DNA of 64,000 bases from Citrobacter freundii (lineage in GTDB: Bacteria > Pseudomonadota > Gammaproteobacteria > Enterobacterales > Enterobacteriaceae): NCBI RefSeq assembly GCF_029717145.1, contig NZ_CP099222.1, positions 2,170,001 to 2,234,000 on the forward strand, read 5' to 3'. How positions within the stretch are numbered: the first letter of the stretch is position 1; each line of letters begins with the position of its first letter. The notes beneath the pieces are model-generated. The model was not told the DNA's origin. It worked only from the letters and a program-made list of their open reading frames with translations, and searched no databases. Positions 1-9,238 of this stretch are shown piece by piece. The position numbers and the translations under genes are program-made.

Positions 1-98
1 ATGTAGCGAGTCCTGAATTCGAGGTCCGAAATGAATGACAGACATCTTAAACGTCATCATATTGTATATGACCAACTATTCGATGCAAATGGCAATAA

Positions 99-1033
99 TT
101 ATCTGGGTAATAATTTTTTTAAGATATTAACAATTGAATTAATGATTAGCTGTACCCGGAAAGGCTGCTGTGTCTTTTTACTGTAAATCACAAACAGATC
201 CAGATGGGTGGAGAAGTTATCAGGAAGTGTAGGGGCCAGACCGTCGATATCTGTTTCTTTAATGATCAACTCGGGCATAAATAAATAACCAAGACCCGCT
301 TTGGCGAGTTCGATTGCGGCATACGAGTTATCGCAGGCAAAATCACCGCTAATGATTATCTTTCTTATTTTTTTATGTGAGTCGTCATTTATATACCAGA
401 TGTTATGATTGTCTTCCATATGTGAGAAAAAAGTATACAGGGACTGTGTCCATAATCTTCAATGGAGTGGATCGGATATCTCGCAATCATGTCGCGGGTG
501 CCATATATATTGGCCGGAATCGATGCGATATTTCGCGCAATAAGTTCGTCATTGTCGGGCAATGAATGCGTAAACAAGATGTCGCAGTCATCACTAAAAG
601 GGACGCCAAGGGTAAATTCAGCGTTGCTGAGGTTACTGGTGGTCAGCATTAATTTAATTTCCGGATGCTGCGCTTTCAACCCAGGAATGACGTACTTGGA
701 GATAAATAACAGCTGACCGGTAGGGGCATGGATCCTGACAAACCCATCAGACGCCAGCTTATAGGCCATTGTAAACTTCTGGATATCTTCACATGACTTC
801 ATGTGTTTTTTGACGTAGGGGAGAAGCTCTTCACCGAAACGGGTCAATTTTATCGGCCGACAAGAGCGATCGAACACGGAGAATCCAAAACGGTCCTCCA
901 GTTGTTGTAAGGTTCTACTGATATTGGGTTGCGCAATTTTTAGCGTTTCCGCAGCCAGACTCAAACTACGGGTACACGAAAGTTCATAAAGGATACGGAG
1001 TTCGTTATCGTTAAAGCTGATTTTCTGGACCAC
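99..1033 (-). pseudogene. LysR-family transcriptional regulator, frameshifted
   Basis: The first part, read from a GTG at 1033 with GAGGT just upstream, encodes a winged helix-turn-helix typical of LysR regulators (AAETLKIAQPNISRTLQQLE, near residues 27-46). It then enters the effector domain and runs into a stop at 389. The rest of the domain continues in another frame from about 419 down to the stop at 99. The switch falls at a run of six T (minus strand, about 425-430); one more T would restore a protein of about 311 residues, the normal LysR length. The gene is divergent from the inverse autotransporter gene, as a local regulator would be. It is either a recent pseudogene, a phase-variable gene or a homopolymer sequencing error. 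The regulator is not one I recognise. Confidence -1.
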
Positions 1034-1578
1034 TGAGACCTCAGATATGCCTTGTGAATATTATCTGTATACATTCCCGCACGGCTTCGGCCAGTGTCTT
1101 TTGAAATTGAATGTATACAGTCCAGCCAACAAAAATAGCGCAGGAATGTTACGTGAACATACCTTTTAAACGGTTGCACAATAATATTTCAACCAATTCT
1201 TATCCATTAAAAGATAGCATGGTTTGTGTAAGAAAACAAAAAAGCAAAATGCGAAAATTACAATGAATAAACGTGTTGTTACGGGGTTCATGACTATTTT
1301 GATAATGGGTGGGCGGTAGATAAAGCCTGTTTCTACCCATTTTAAGGTTACTGCAGGAGTGTAGGTAACGCATTATATCTATTACGCATAATGTTATGCA
1401 CATTGTTTGCGAGACGCATGAGGTGAATCTGACTAGAATACCGCGCAAATTTATGGTCACAGGCTGGATTCAGGGATAACGAGTTAATACTTAAGCAAAT
1501 TTTACCGAATGAATAACGTTTTATTCACTTTTATTACAAATTAAACCCTGAGCCCTCTGTAAAAGTCGCACACTTATT
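1034..1578. other. AT-rich divergent intergenic region
   Basis: These 545 bases separate the broken LysR gene from the divergent inverse autotransporter gene and should hold both promoters. The sequence is AT-rich. I see no convincing small gene, and no inverted repeat strong enough to name as an operator. A LysR-type site could be present but cannot be picked out by eye. Confidence -1.
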
Positions 1579-4500
1579 ATGATCGAAAGAACTGCATGGC
1601 TTTGCCTGATTGTACACCTGTCGATCATTACGACGCCGGTACTGGCAACAATAACAAGCGAACCTCAATCGTCGCAATGGCAAAGCGAATTACTTGCACG
1701 ACCTTCTGTCGTATATGTGCTTCAGGCCGAAGAAACGACGGATTCCGTTGCCGAACGCTTAGGTCTGACGACCACCCAACTGCGCTATTTCAACCAATTC
1801 AGAACATTTAACAAACCGTTTGAACAATTAGATCAGGGTGATGAGCTTGATATTCCGGCCTCAGCCTCCGGTGGTAATAAGGCGGCAGGCGCGAGTGACA
1901 AGCTACACCAGGAACAGGAAAACGACGCCGGGGTTAAACGCCTTGCCAGCGGTGCTTCTGGCCTGGCGAATATTCTGGAAAACGGCGATGCGGCACAAGC
2001 GGCCAGCGGTCTGGTCCGTTCGGAAATTAACAGTAAAGCGAATGAAACAGTCACTGGCTGGTTAGGGCAGTTTGGCACGGTACGGGCGCAGTTGAATGTC
2101 GGCGAACAGTTTTCCCTTGATGATAGCAGCGTAGATTGGCTGGTGCCGGTATATGAAACACAGACGAATGTCTTATTCACCCAACTGGGTTATCAGAATC
2201 AGGACGACCGTAATACGCTGAACGTTGGCGTGGGCGTACGTCATTTCAGCCATGACTGGATGCTGGGATTTAATACCTTTTATGACGCCGATTTGAGTGG
2301 CGATCATCGTCGCCTTGGCGTTGGGGCTGAACTGTGGCGCGACTATTTTCAACTTGCTACCAACGGGTATTTCAGACTGTCTGACTGGAAGGCCTCGAAA
2401 GACGTGGAAAATTATGACGAACGCCCGGCGAACGGTTTTGATGTCAGAGTGCAAGGTTGGTTGCCTGACTATCCGCACCTTGGCGGCAAGTTTATCTATG
2501 AGCAGTATTTTGGCGATGAGGTCGGGCTGTCTGGCGAAGACGAACGTGAGAAAAATGCCTGGGCCTTCACGACCGGTATCACCTGGACGCCGTTCCCACT
2601 GATGACGCTGGGTATTGAGCAGAGTATGGAAAAGGGTGATGAGCGAGACACCAGCGTGCAAATGGAGCTGGCGTGGCGACCGGGTGAAACCCTGGAGTCT
2701 CAACTTTCGCCTGATGAAGTGGCCTCTCTGCGCGAGCTGGAAGGTAGCCGCTACAGCCTGGTTGATCGTAATAATGTCATCACTCTGGAATATCAGGCAC
2801 AGGATCTTGTGCAGTTGACGCTTTCTGAAGAGGCGATTCAGGACGCTGAATATACAGTGCATACGATTTCGACCGATGTCACGAGTGAATACCCGCTGGC
2901 GCAGGTCACCTGGGATAACGCGGCGTTTCTGGCGGCTGGCGGAGAGTTTCGCGAGCTGAGCGTGAATATGTTTTCACTGACATTGCCTCCTTACCAACGC
3001 TCTCCATCCTCAGACGGGACGGCAAACCAGTATCGCGTCGTTGCGATGGCAGAGGATACCGAAGGGAATACCAGTAATGCCCAGACCTTGCTGATTGAGG
3101 TTCTACCCGTAAATCTGGCGTTTGGCGATGCGTTACAGGTCACCGGTAACGGTGCGCCCGCTGATGGTAAAACGCCGGTTATTGTGACCGCAACCCTGGT
3201 CGATGATGACGGCAAACCGGTTAGCGGAAAAAATATCACCATGGGAATGACATTCGCCGACGGCAGTATCACCGCTGAGGATGTGATGAGCGATGCGGCA
3301 GGGCGGGCGATGTACAGCGTGGTCTCTCACGTTGCGGGTCAGGCAACGGCGACGGCCAGGGTGCATGAACTGAGCCAGAGCGCGAAAGTATTGTATAGCC
3401 AGGCGAATTCGGGTGTCGATGAAATGTACTCGGCGTTGCTGGTGAACCCGGCGGTGATTCGGGCCGATGGCGAAGATGTTGCTGAAATGACCTACAAAGC
3501 CAATAACAGCGAGGGCGAGCCGGTAACGGGCCTCGAGAACGTGTCGTTTCAGGTGTCCGGTGTGCCCAATACCACCTCCACAGTAGTGCGTGAAGTCGCG
3601 CCGGGTATCTATCGTGCAAAGTTGAGCGGTATTCATGCCGGGAAAGGCGTGGTGCAGGTTATGCAGGGAAATGTCGTGGCGAAGACCTTGCGCCGTCCGG
3701 TTACCCTCATCTCCACCGGTAACCCTGTCGACCCGCAGCAATCTTCTTTAAATGCGACGCCGGGAAGAATATCCGCCAATGGTAACGCGGAATCGACTCT
3801 GGTTCTGCAGTTAACCGACAGCAGCGGGAACCCACTGAAAGAAAAAAACGTCCGATTTACCAGTAGCCTCGCCGGAACGACGATCGGCAACGTCACTAAC
3901 CGGGAGGATGGTACGTATACCGCCACATTGACGGGTACCGCAACCGGAAACGCAAAAATAAGGACGCATGTTAACGGGTTTCTGACCACTATCGCGCCGA
4001 CGGTGGTCAAGCTGGTACGTGATGATAATTCGGTCAGTCTTGAGGCTGTGGTGGTGCTTGACGATCATGCGCTGGCGGATGGTGTAGATGAGAATGTCAT
4101 CAAAGTCACCACCTTTAACGCGGATGGGACGCCAGCTGCGGGTGAAACCGTACGACTGTACGCGAACAATCATGCGGATATTCCTCCAGCAGCCACCACC
4201 GATGCTAACGGTGAGGTCTCGGTGTCGTTGACCAGTCGGGTCGCGGGTGAGGTCACGGTGATTGTTGAACTTAACGGCAGCACAGAGGAAGTTGAAACGA
4301 GTTTTGCCGTTGATGATGACAGCCTGGATCCAGCGAAATCTCAACTGAATGTCGTCCCTGAACGTATTGAAGCGAATGGCAATGCTGAATCATTTATTCA
4401 CTTTTTATTAAGGGATCAGCAGGGCAACCCGGTTACCGGGCAAAAAGTGACCTTCACCAGTCCTCTGGAGGGCACGACTATCAGTCAGGCTAAGGATAAC

Positions 4501-5454
4501 CATAACGGCCTGTATAAAGCGTCGTTATCTGGCGTAACGGCGGGCGTTGCCGAGATCTCTGTCAACGTGAATGACCATCACTTTGCGGTTACTCCAGTGA
4601 GCGTTACGCTCACGCCAAAAGTGGGTGAGGCCGGGCAGGGCGTAACGCAGGTGGTGGCAGACAATGCGCCGGCCAATGGCAGATCGGCGAATCAGGTGAA
4701 GGTCACCATACACCATGCGGATGGGCGTCCGGCCAGCGCGCAGGCGGTGCGATTCGTGGCGACTAACGGGGCGGCAGTACCCACCTCGGTGATGACTAAT
4801 AGCGAAGGCGAAGCAATGGCCATGGTGACCAACCGCATCGCCGGAAAATCCGTGGTGTCGGTGATGTTAAACGGACATGTCCAGCAGGTTGAACTCACCT
4901 TTCTGTCAGATGAAGGCAGCGCCACCATTTTCCCTGGCGACCTGCGCATCATAGCGGACAACGCATTAGCTAACGGCACTGCTGAAAATAAAGTCAGCGC
5001 GACCGTCAGGGATGCGTTTGGTAACCCTGTGGCGGGGCAGCAGGTGAAATTTAAGGCCAGCCACGGCGTACGTGCTTCTGCACAGGGTGTGACTGATGCG
5101 AACGGCGTGATAACAGCGATCCTGACGAGCACGGCTGCGGGACGCAGCGAGGTTGTGGCGCTAATTAATCGTCGCGGCGAGCACGTGTCGGTTAATTTTG
5201 CCCCCTTTGCATCATCGGTGAAAGTGCTACGCAATGGGCATGCGCTGACCACCCATCCGCAGGTGGGCGACCGTTTATCCGCTGTCGTCATGTGCGGTGA
5301 AATTGTCTGCGAAGAGCAGCCAGAACATTTTCAGTGGCAGGGGGAAACCGCTGCAGGCAGTAACCAGTTCACCGCGATTCCACAGGCGACGGGCCGTATC
5401 TATGTTGTGTCTGGCGAATGGCAAAAACGTGCTTTGCGCGTGGAAACACAATAA
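1579..5454 (+). CDS. Inverse autotransporter (intimin/invasin/SinH-like) with seven Ig-like domains
   Basis: This is a 1291-residue outer-membrane adhesin of the inverse autotransporter (type Ve) family. A signal peptide ends at about residue 23 (TTPVLA). A LysM-like segment follows at about 43-93 (TTDSVAERLGLTTTQLRYFN), which in this family binds peptidoglycan. The conserved beta-barrel domain spans about 155-400 (GWLGQFGTVRAQL, GVGVRHF, FNTFYDADLSG). The passenger holds about seven Big_1-type Ig-like repeats, marked by recurring ADG/ANG...GNPV and DANGE motifs. It ends in an 80-residue domain (HPQVGDRLSAVV, then FQWQ) that resembles the C terminus of the next gene product. The closest remembered relatives are Salmonella SinH/ZirT and E. 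coli YeeJ or FdeC. Family assignment is firm; the ligand is unknown. No strong Shine-Dalgarno precedes the ATG. Confidence -1.
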   Translation: MIERTAWLCLIVHLSIITTPVLATITSEPQSSQWQSELLARPSVVYVLQAEETTDSVAERLGLTTTQLRYFNQFRTFNKPFEQLDQGDELDIPASASGGNKAAGASDKLHQEQENDAGVKRLASGASGLANILENGDAAQAASGLVRSEINSKANETVTGWLGQFGTVRAQLNVGEQFSLDDSSVDWLVPVYETQTNVLFTQLGYQNQDDRNTLNVGVGVRHFSHDWMLGFNTFYDADLSGDHRRLGVGAELWRDYFQLATNGYFRLSDWKASKDVENYDERPANGFDVRVQGWLPDYPHLGGKFIYEQYFGDEVGLSGEDEREKNAWAFTTGITWTPFPLMTLGIEQSMEKGDERDTSVQMELAWRPGETLESQLSPDEVASLRELEGSRYSLVDRNNVITLEYQAQDLVQLTLSEEAIQDAEYTVHTISTDVTSEYPLAQVTWDNAAFLAAGGEFRELSVNMFSLTLPPYQRSPSSDGTANQYRVVAMAEDTEGNTSNAQTLLIEVLPVNLAFGDALQVTGNGAPADGKTPVIVTATLVDDDGKPVSGKNITMGMTFADGSITAEDVMSDAAGRAMYSVVSHVAGQATATARVHELSQSAKVLYSQANSGVDEMYSALLVNPAVIRADGEDVAEMTYKANNSEGEPVTGLENVSFQVSGVPNTTSTVVREVAPGIYRAKLSGIHAGKGVVQVMQGNVVAKTLRRPVTLISTGNPVDPQQSSLNATPGRISANGNAESTLVLQLTDSSGNPLKEKNVRFTSSLAGTTIGNVTNREDGTYTATLTGTATGNAKIRTHVNGFLTTIAPTVVKLVRDDNSVSLEAVVVLDDHALADGVDENVIKVTTFNADGTPAAGETVRLYANNHADIPPAATTDANGEVSVSLTSRVAGEVTVIVELNGSTEEVETSFAVDDDSLDPAKSQLNVVPERIEANGNAESFIHFLLRDQQGNPVTGQKVTFTSPLEGTTISQAKDNHNGLYKASLSGVTAGVAEISVNVNDHHFAVTPVSVTLTPKVGEAGQGVTQVVADNAPANGRSANQVKVTIHHADGRPASAQAVRFVATNGAAVPTSVMTNSEGEAMAMVTNRIAGKSVVSVMLNGHVQQVELTFLSDEGSATIFPGDLRIIADNALANGTAENKVSATVRDAFGNPVAGQQVKFKASHGVRASAQGVTDANGVITAILTSTAAGRSEVVALINRRGEHVSVNFAPFASSVKVLRNGHALTTHPQVGDRLSAVVMCGEIVCEEQPEHFQWQGETAAGSNQFTAIPQATGRIYVVSGEWQKRALRVETQ

Positions 5455-5517
5455 TCACCCTGAAAACCGTAATTTCCCGGCTGACGCCTTAATCCCTTTT
5501 TATTATTGAGTACGCAA

Positions 5518-6180
5518 ATGAAACGCAAAAACTTTACCTTAACCGCCAGTAGCGCGATGTTAATCCTGTCATTTCCCGCCCTGGCCGTCTTGTCCGATCC
5601 AACCGATACCGTAAAAGGACGCGTGCCGGTTATCACCCAGAGCACGATTGTTTCTGCTGATACCAACAGCAACGGCGTCTTCGACATTGGCGATGTGATT
5701 TCCATTAGCCAGCAAGGCGCGTTCAGCGACCCGGACGGGGATGCAGAATCGCAAAGAACCTTTCAGTGGCAGGCGGATGGGGCAGATATTTCGGGCGCCA
5801 CCAGTGATACTTACACCGTGACGGCGAGTGATTTAGGCAAAAAGATCACCGTGTTGGTTACGCCGCATACTGACCCAACGATAACCGATCCGGATACCGG
5901 TATCGCAGTTGCGTCAAATGAGCTGTCAGCGGCTTCTGCATCAACGCCGATCGCCGTACAGATTGATGGCGCAGTGAATGGCTTCCCGCAGGTTGATACT
6001 GAACTTAGCGCCGTCGTACAACTGGCTGACGGCAGCGCCGGTGATGCTGGCACCTATCAGTGGAAGATTGAGACCGCGATTGGTTCTGGCGTATACCAAA
6101 ATATTCCAGGTGCGAACGGTAAGACTTACAAACCGGTAGCCGGGGATCAGAAACGTAAGATACAGATCGAGGTGAATTAA
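5518..6180 (+). CDS. Secreted SinI-like autotransporter-associated protein with Ig-like domains
   Basis: A 220-residue protein with a clear signal peptide ending PALA at about residue 23, then TVKGRVPV, and two Ig-like segments. The first contains FQWQADGADISGATSDTYTV. The second (FPQVDTELSAVV...YQWK...GANGKTYKPVAG) matches the C-terminal domain of the upstream inverse autotransporter in layout and key residues. The gene starts about 60 bases after the autotransporter stop on the same strand, so cotranscription is likely. It fits what databases call SinI family autotransporter-associated proteins, and the Ig-domain partners ZirS and ZirU of Salmonella ZirT. Export by or binding to the autotransporter is inferred from this context. 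I take ATG 5518 rather than TTG 5506 because it begins the signal peptide cleanly. Confidence -1.
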   Translation: MKRKNFTLTASSAMLILSFPALAVLSDPTDTVKGRVPVITQSTIVSADTNSNGVFDIGDVISISQQGAFSDPDGDAESQRTFQWQADGADISGATSDTYTVTASDLGKKITVLVTPHTDPTITDPDTGIAVASNELSAASASTPIAVQIDGAVNGFPQVDTELSAVVQLADGSAGDAGTYQWKIETAIGSGVYQNIPGANGKTYKPVAGDQKRKIQIEVN

Positions 6181-6255
6181 TGTCACCCATTGTGCAGCAG
6201 CGAAGTGTTCAAGCGCTGCTGCGTATAATCGCCGTTCATTCGGATTGCCTGAGCT

Positions 6256-7917
6256 ATGAAGCTGAATAGTGTCGCGCTCACTCTGCGCAGCGCCGCGGGT
6301 GTGCTGGTTGTTTTTGTCGCCACTGAAGCCCTGGCGGTGACAGCACAGACCGCGACGGTAAAAGGACGCCCGCCCGTGGCCGGTCAACTGCAGGTGATTA
6401 ACACCTCTGCGCCGGGATTAAATCCGGCTCAGGGAGATACGCTGGAGATTGCGTATCAATTTCACGATCCTGATGGTTTGCAGGAAAGTCCATCAGAGAC
6501 CCTGTTTCGCTGGTTGGCCGACGAGCAGGTAATCTCAGGGGCGAATGAGCGTCTTTATACGCCCGGCCCCGCGCAGAATAAACGCTACCTGACGTTTAAG
6601 GTGTTGCCGGTTGAGATTGAACCTTCCGATCCCGACCGACCGGATGCGCCTTTTGTCAGCCCAAACGCGAACGCGCCGGTGCTACCCGCGCGAGCAGACT
6701 TGTCGGCCGCGTTTCATTATGCTTCGCCAGCGCTGCGCTGGGGGGATGCGTATATGCACTGTGCGAACAACGGCATGCGTTTACCAGATGAGGGCGATCT
6801 GCAGGATATGTTTGTGACCTACACTCGGGCAAATCGTGTGGGGCAAGATTCTAAAGGCGATTTACGGCATACCTATGGCATTGCTGGACGTAACGCTATC
6901 TGGACGACACGCGCGCTCAATGATACGCACCATGCGGTGATTAATGCTTTTACCGATGGGCGTAGTAGCGCGGCGGCAAACGCCAGCAGACAGACAGTGG
7001 TGTGCGCGCAAACCGGTATACCTGACATGCTCCCGGCGATCGTCAATTTAGCGATACCGGCGCCCCGCGAAGGGGAAGATGTCACACTTTCCTATCTTTA
7101 TCAGGGGAATGAGACGATTCCCGACCGGTCGCGTTTTCAGTGGTTTCGTGCGGATAACGCAGCAGGAACGGCCAGAAAAACGGCAATTCCAGGCGCGGTT
7201 GAAAAAAGTTATACCCCCGTTGCAGAGGATGTAAATCGCTATCTGGTGGTGGAAGCCACGCCAGCAAGCTATGACACGGTAATGGGGACAATGGTCAGTA
7301 CGGTCAGCGAGCAAGTGGCACCAGGCGGCAGCAACGTCCTCCCTGGGAACACGACTATTCACGTCAATGGCGCCACGTTTGATACCGACAGCGGTTTTCC
7401 TCGCAGCGGATTGGTTGGTGCCAGTTTCCAGTTGCGCATGAATGGCAATGCTGCCAGCAACCGGGAGTATTCCTGGCATGACGATCGTTCGTGGTTAAGC
7501 GTGGATGATAAGGGTGTGGTGACGTTTAACCGTCGGCCTGAAGGCGCAGAGAAAACTGCCACCATTACCATACGGTCGAAAAATGACGGTGGGTCTTATG
7601 CTTATACCTTCACGGTCACGAAGTGGTTAATCACTGACGGCAATCCAACAGGATTTAATAATGACTGGTGTGGTAAACAAGATGATGGCTATCGTCGGCC
7701 GACTGCAGAGGAATCGACCCGCAACGGCGAGCGAGCGGCTTCAACCGGACGCTGGTGGAGCGAGTGGGGGCCGTTGTACAACTTTGGTGGCAACTGGGTC
7801 AACGCACCTTACTGGATAGATGAACTGGGCAGTAAAAATACGTTGAATATGAGTAACGGGATAGTGACGAATACCAGGAAAAGCAGTCACGTGGTCTGTA
7901 TAGCGGATGTGAATTAA
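6256..7917 (+). CDS. Secreted Ig-like/lectin-like partner protein of the inverse autotransporter
   Basis: A 553-residue protein with a signal peptide ending TEALA at about residue 26, followed by TVKGRPPV, nearly the same motif as in the preceding gene product. An N-terminal Ig-like segment is followed by a module with WGDAYMHCANNGMRLPDEGDL and a closing VVCA. This resembles the Cys-bracketed C-type-lectin-like modules (YC...RLP..EL) found at the ends of invasin-family adhesins. A second Ig-like segment (SRFQWFRADN, YTPVAEDVNRYLVV) comes next. A C-terminal module again carries a WCG...RRPTAEE...VVCIAD pattern. It lies 75 bases downstream of the SinI-like gene and is probably the last gene of the operon. 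Function is inferred: a secreted or surface-bound adhesin subunit. Confidence -1.
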   Translation: MKLNSVALTLRSAAGVLVVFVATEALAVTAQTATVKGRPPVAGQLQVINTSAPGLNPAQGDTLEIAYQFHDPDGLQESPSETLFRWLADEQVISGANERLYTPGPAQNKRYLTFKVLPVEIEPSDPDRPDAPFVSPNANAPVLPARADLSAAFHYASPALRWGDAYMHCANNGMRLPDEGDLQDMFVTYTRANRVGQDSKGDLRHTYGIAGRNAIWTTRALNDTHHAVINAFTDGRSSAAANASRQTVVCAQTGIPDMLPAIVNLAIPAPREGEDVTLSYLYQGNETIPDRSRFQWFRADNAAGTARKTAIPGAVEKSYTPVAEDVNRYLVVEATPASYDTVMGTMVSTVSEQVAPGGSNVLPGNTTIHVNGATFDTDSGFPRSGLVGASFQLRMNGNAASNREYSWHDDRSWLSVDDKGVVTFNRRPEGAEKTATITIRSKNDGGSYAYTFTVTKWLITDGNPTGFNNDWCGKQDDGYRRPTAEESTRNGERAASTGRWWSEWGPLYNFGGNWVNAPYWIDELGSKNTLNMSNGIVTNTRKSSHVVCIADVN

Positions 7918-8057
7918 GGCGTTTTTCTGAACGGATGGTTGCCTGTAAGACGGTGAGGAAAGCAGGCAGCCACAGCCAATTGTTGAAGGCCAAATAGCAA
8001 TTACGTAAGAGTGTTTTTTTGAAAAAAAAGAAAGTGTAGAGAAAGACGAGAGAGTAA

Positions 8058-8087
8058 GCACCAAATCAACGGGAATTGATTTGGTGC
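8058..8087 (-). terminator. 12-bp hairpin overlapping the tRNA-Val 3' end
   Basis: GCACCAAATCAA at 8058-8069 and its exact complement at 8076-8087 enclose a six-base loop. The upstream arm, in transcript sense, includes the CACCA end of the tRNA gene. The stem sits where transcription of the tRNA pair must end, and is followed by TTACTCTCT in that direction. It may act as a terminator or processing structure. Confidence -1.
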
Positions 8088-8158
8088 GTCCGAGTGGACT
8101 CGAACCACCGACCCCCACCATGTCAAGGTGGTGCTCTAACCAACTGAGCTACGGACGC
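8082..8158 (-). tRNA. valW: tRNA-Val (anticodon GAC)
   Basis: A 77-base gene on the minus strand begins GCGTCCGTAGCTCAG and ends with an encoded CCA. The acceptor stem pairs GCGTCCG with CGGACGC. The anticodon loop reads TTGACAT, giving GAC, and the T arm is GGTTCGAGTCC. It is the second of two tandem valine tRNAs, as in the E. coli valVW pair. The symbol follows gene order only. Confidence -1.
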
Positions 8159-8162
8159 AAGA

Positions 8163-8239
8163 TGGTGCGTTCAATTGGACTCGAACCAACGACCCCCACC
8201 ATGTCAAGGTGGTGCTCTAACCAACTGAGCTATGAACGC
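8163..8239 (-). tRNA. valV: tRNA-Val (anticodon GAC)
   Basis: A 77-base gene on the minus strand begins GCGTTCATAGCTCAG and ends with an encoded CCA. The acceptor stem pairs GCGTTCA with TGAACGC and the anticodon is GAC. It is transcribed first, four bases upstream of the second copy, and differs from it mainly by paired changes in the acceptor stem and T arm. The symbol follows the E. coli order only. Confidence -1.
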
Positions 8240-8486
8240 AACGTTGTAGGTGACAACGGGGACGAATATTAGCGGCACAGACCGAATGAGGCAAGAGGGA
8301 AATTGTGTTTTTCTGCATGTTTTCACGCGATTGCAGAGTAATTAAGCAAGTTGATTATATTTTGTTGATTTTACGGCGTGTTTTTTATTCACCCGATCCT
8401 TTGGGTGCACAAGTCAGGCGTGCGGGGGAGAATCAGAACCACTCCTGTAAGTCCCGAATGTCGCGATCATCCGGGGCTTTTTGCTG

Positions 8487-8870
8487 TTATGGCGAGTCGT
8501 TACAGCCGGTATCTTTATGTCTGGCCCAGTCGACCATGCCCTGAAAGTCAACAATGACCACCGACTCATCCCCGACGACCCAGGCGTCGTGCCCTGGAGG
8601 GATGCGTGACAGATCGCCGGGGCGGCAATCAAATTCACTGCCATCGTCCATTTTTACCCGCAGTACCCCGGCTACGTGGTATTGAAAATGCGGGGCTTCA
8701 CAACTCTTTGTTCCCGCTATCGACTGGATCGATGTCGCCCATCGCCAGCCGGGCTCCAGCACCGCACGTCCGACGATGGCTCCGCCGATATTGAGAAGTT
8801 CCAGTCGTCCATTCGCAAACTCGCGAACCTCATCTGGTATATCGAATGATTTCACATCTGCTTTGTCCAT
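8487..8870 (-). CDS. Cupin-domain protein
   Basis: A 127-residue cytosolic protein. The start at 8870 is preceded by an excellent AAGGAGGT, so in-frame codons further upstream are rejected. The cupin barrel is recognisable from WATSIQSIAGTKSCEAPHFQYHVAG and the second motif DCRPGDLSRIPPGHDAWVVGDE. The first motif has a single clear His rather than the usual two, so metal binding is uncertain. Such single-domain cupins are often small-molecule enzymes or sensors, and no substrate can be named. It stands alone between the tRNA pair and the second TrpRS gene, on the same strand as both. Confidence -1.
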   Translation of the reverse strand: MDKADVKSFDIPDEVREFANGRLELLNIGGAIVGRAVLEPGWRWATSIQSIAGTKSCEAPHFQYHVAGVLRVKMDDGSEFDCRPGDLSRIPPGHDAWVVGDESVVIVDFQGMVDWARHKDTGCNDSP

Positions 8871-9238
8871 TGCGCACCTCCTTAGCTTGATTACGCACAT
8901 GGCCGCTCTTCAATTATATCAGCCTGGTTGTTTTTTGTTCGGTTTCGCCATGGGGAATTCTGCAACAGGACCTACCCGTAGACCGGGTTTAAGCCGTGCC
9001 CGGATTAGCGTAAAATGTCCGCTTTCTGCCGCAACGCTACTGGCTAACTCAACCAAGTGAATTTTTGATGAAAAATAATCCGACGCTCTCCCTGATGTGT
9101 TTTCAGATGCTGGAATCTGGCGCGAGTCGCCGTACGGTGAAAAGGGCTCTGACATCCCGCCGTGTCAAGGGACGTCAGGCTGTGGTGCTGCTCTGCAAGC
9201 AAGAGATGGCGCTGCTGAGAAGCGGGAAATTGCGCGTG
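8871..9238. other. Intergenic region between the cupin and TrpRS genes
   Basis: These 368 bases contain the cupin gene's ribosome-binding site and presumably its promoter. Short open frames exist on both strands (about 9068-9253 plus and 8919-9155 minus), but neither has a convincing ribosome-binding site or a family I recognise. I see no clear terminator after the TrpRS gene. Confidence -1.

Noticed and set aside
1..8081. Genomic island with integrase inserted at tRNA-Val
   Set aside because: No integrase, transposase or duplicated tRNA end is visible inside the window, so insertion by an integrative element cannot be supported.
8919..9155. A 78-codon minus-strand frame upstream of the cupin gene
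   Set aside because: Weak start context and no recognisable family. It occupies the probable cupin promoter.
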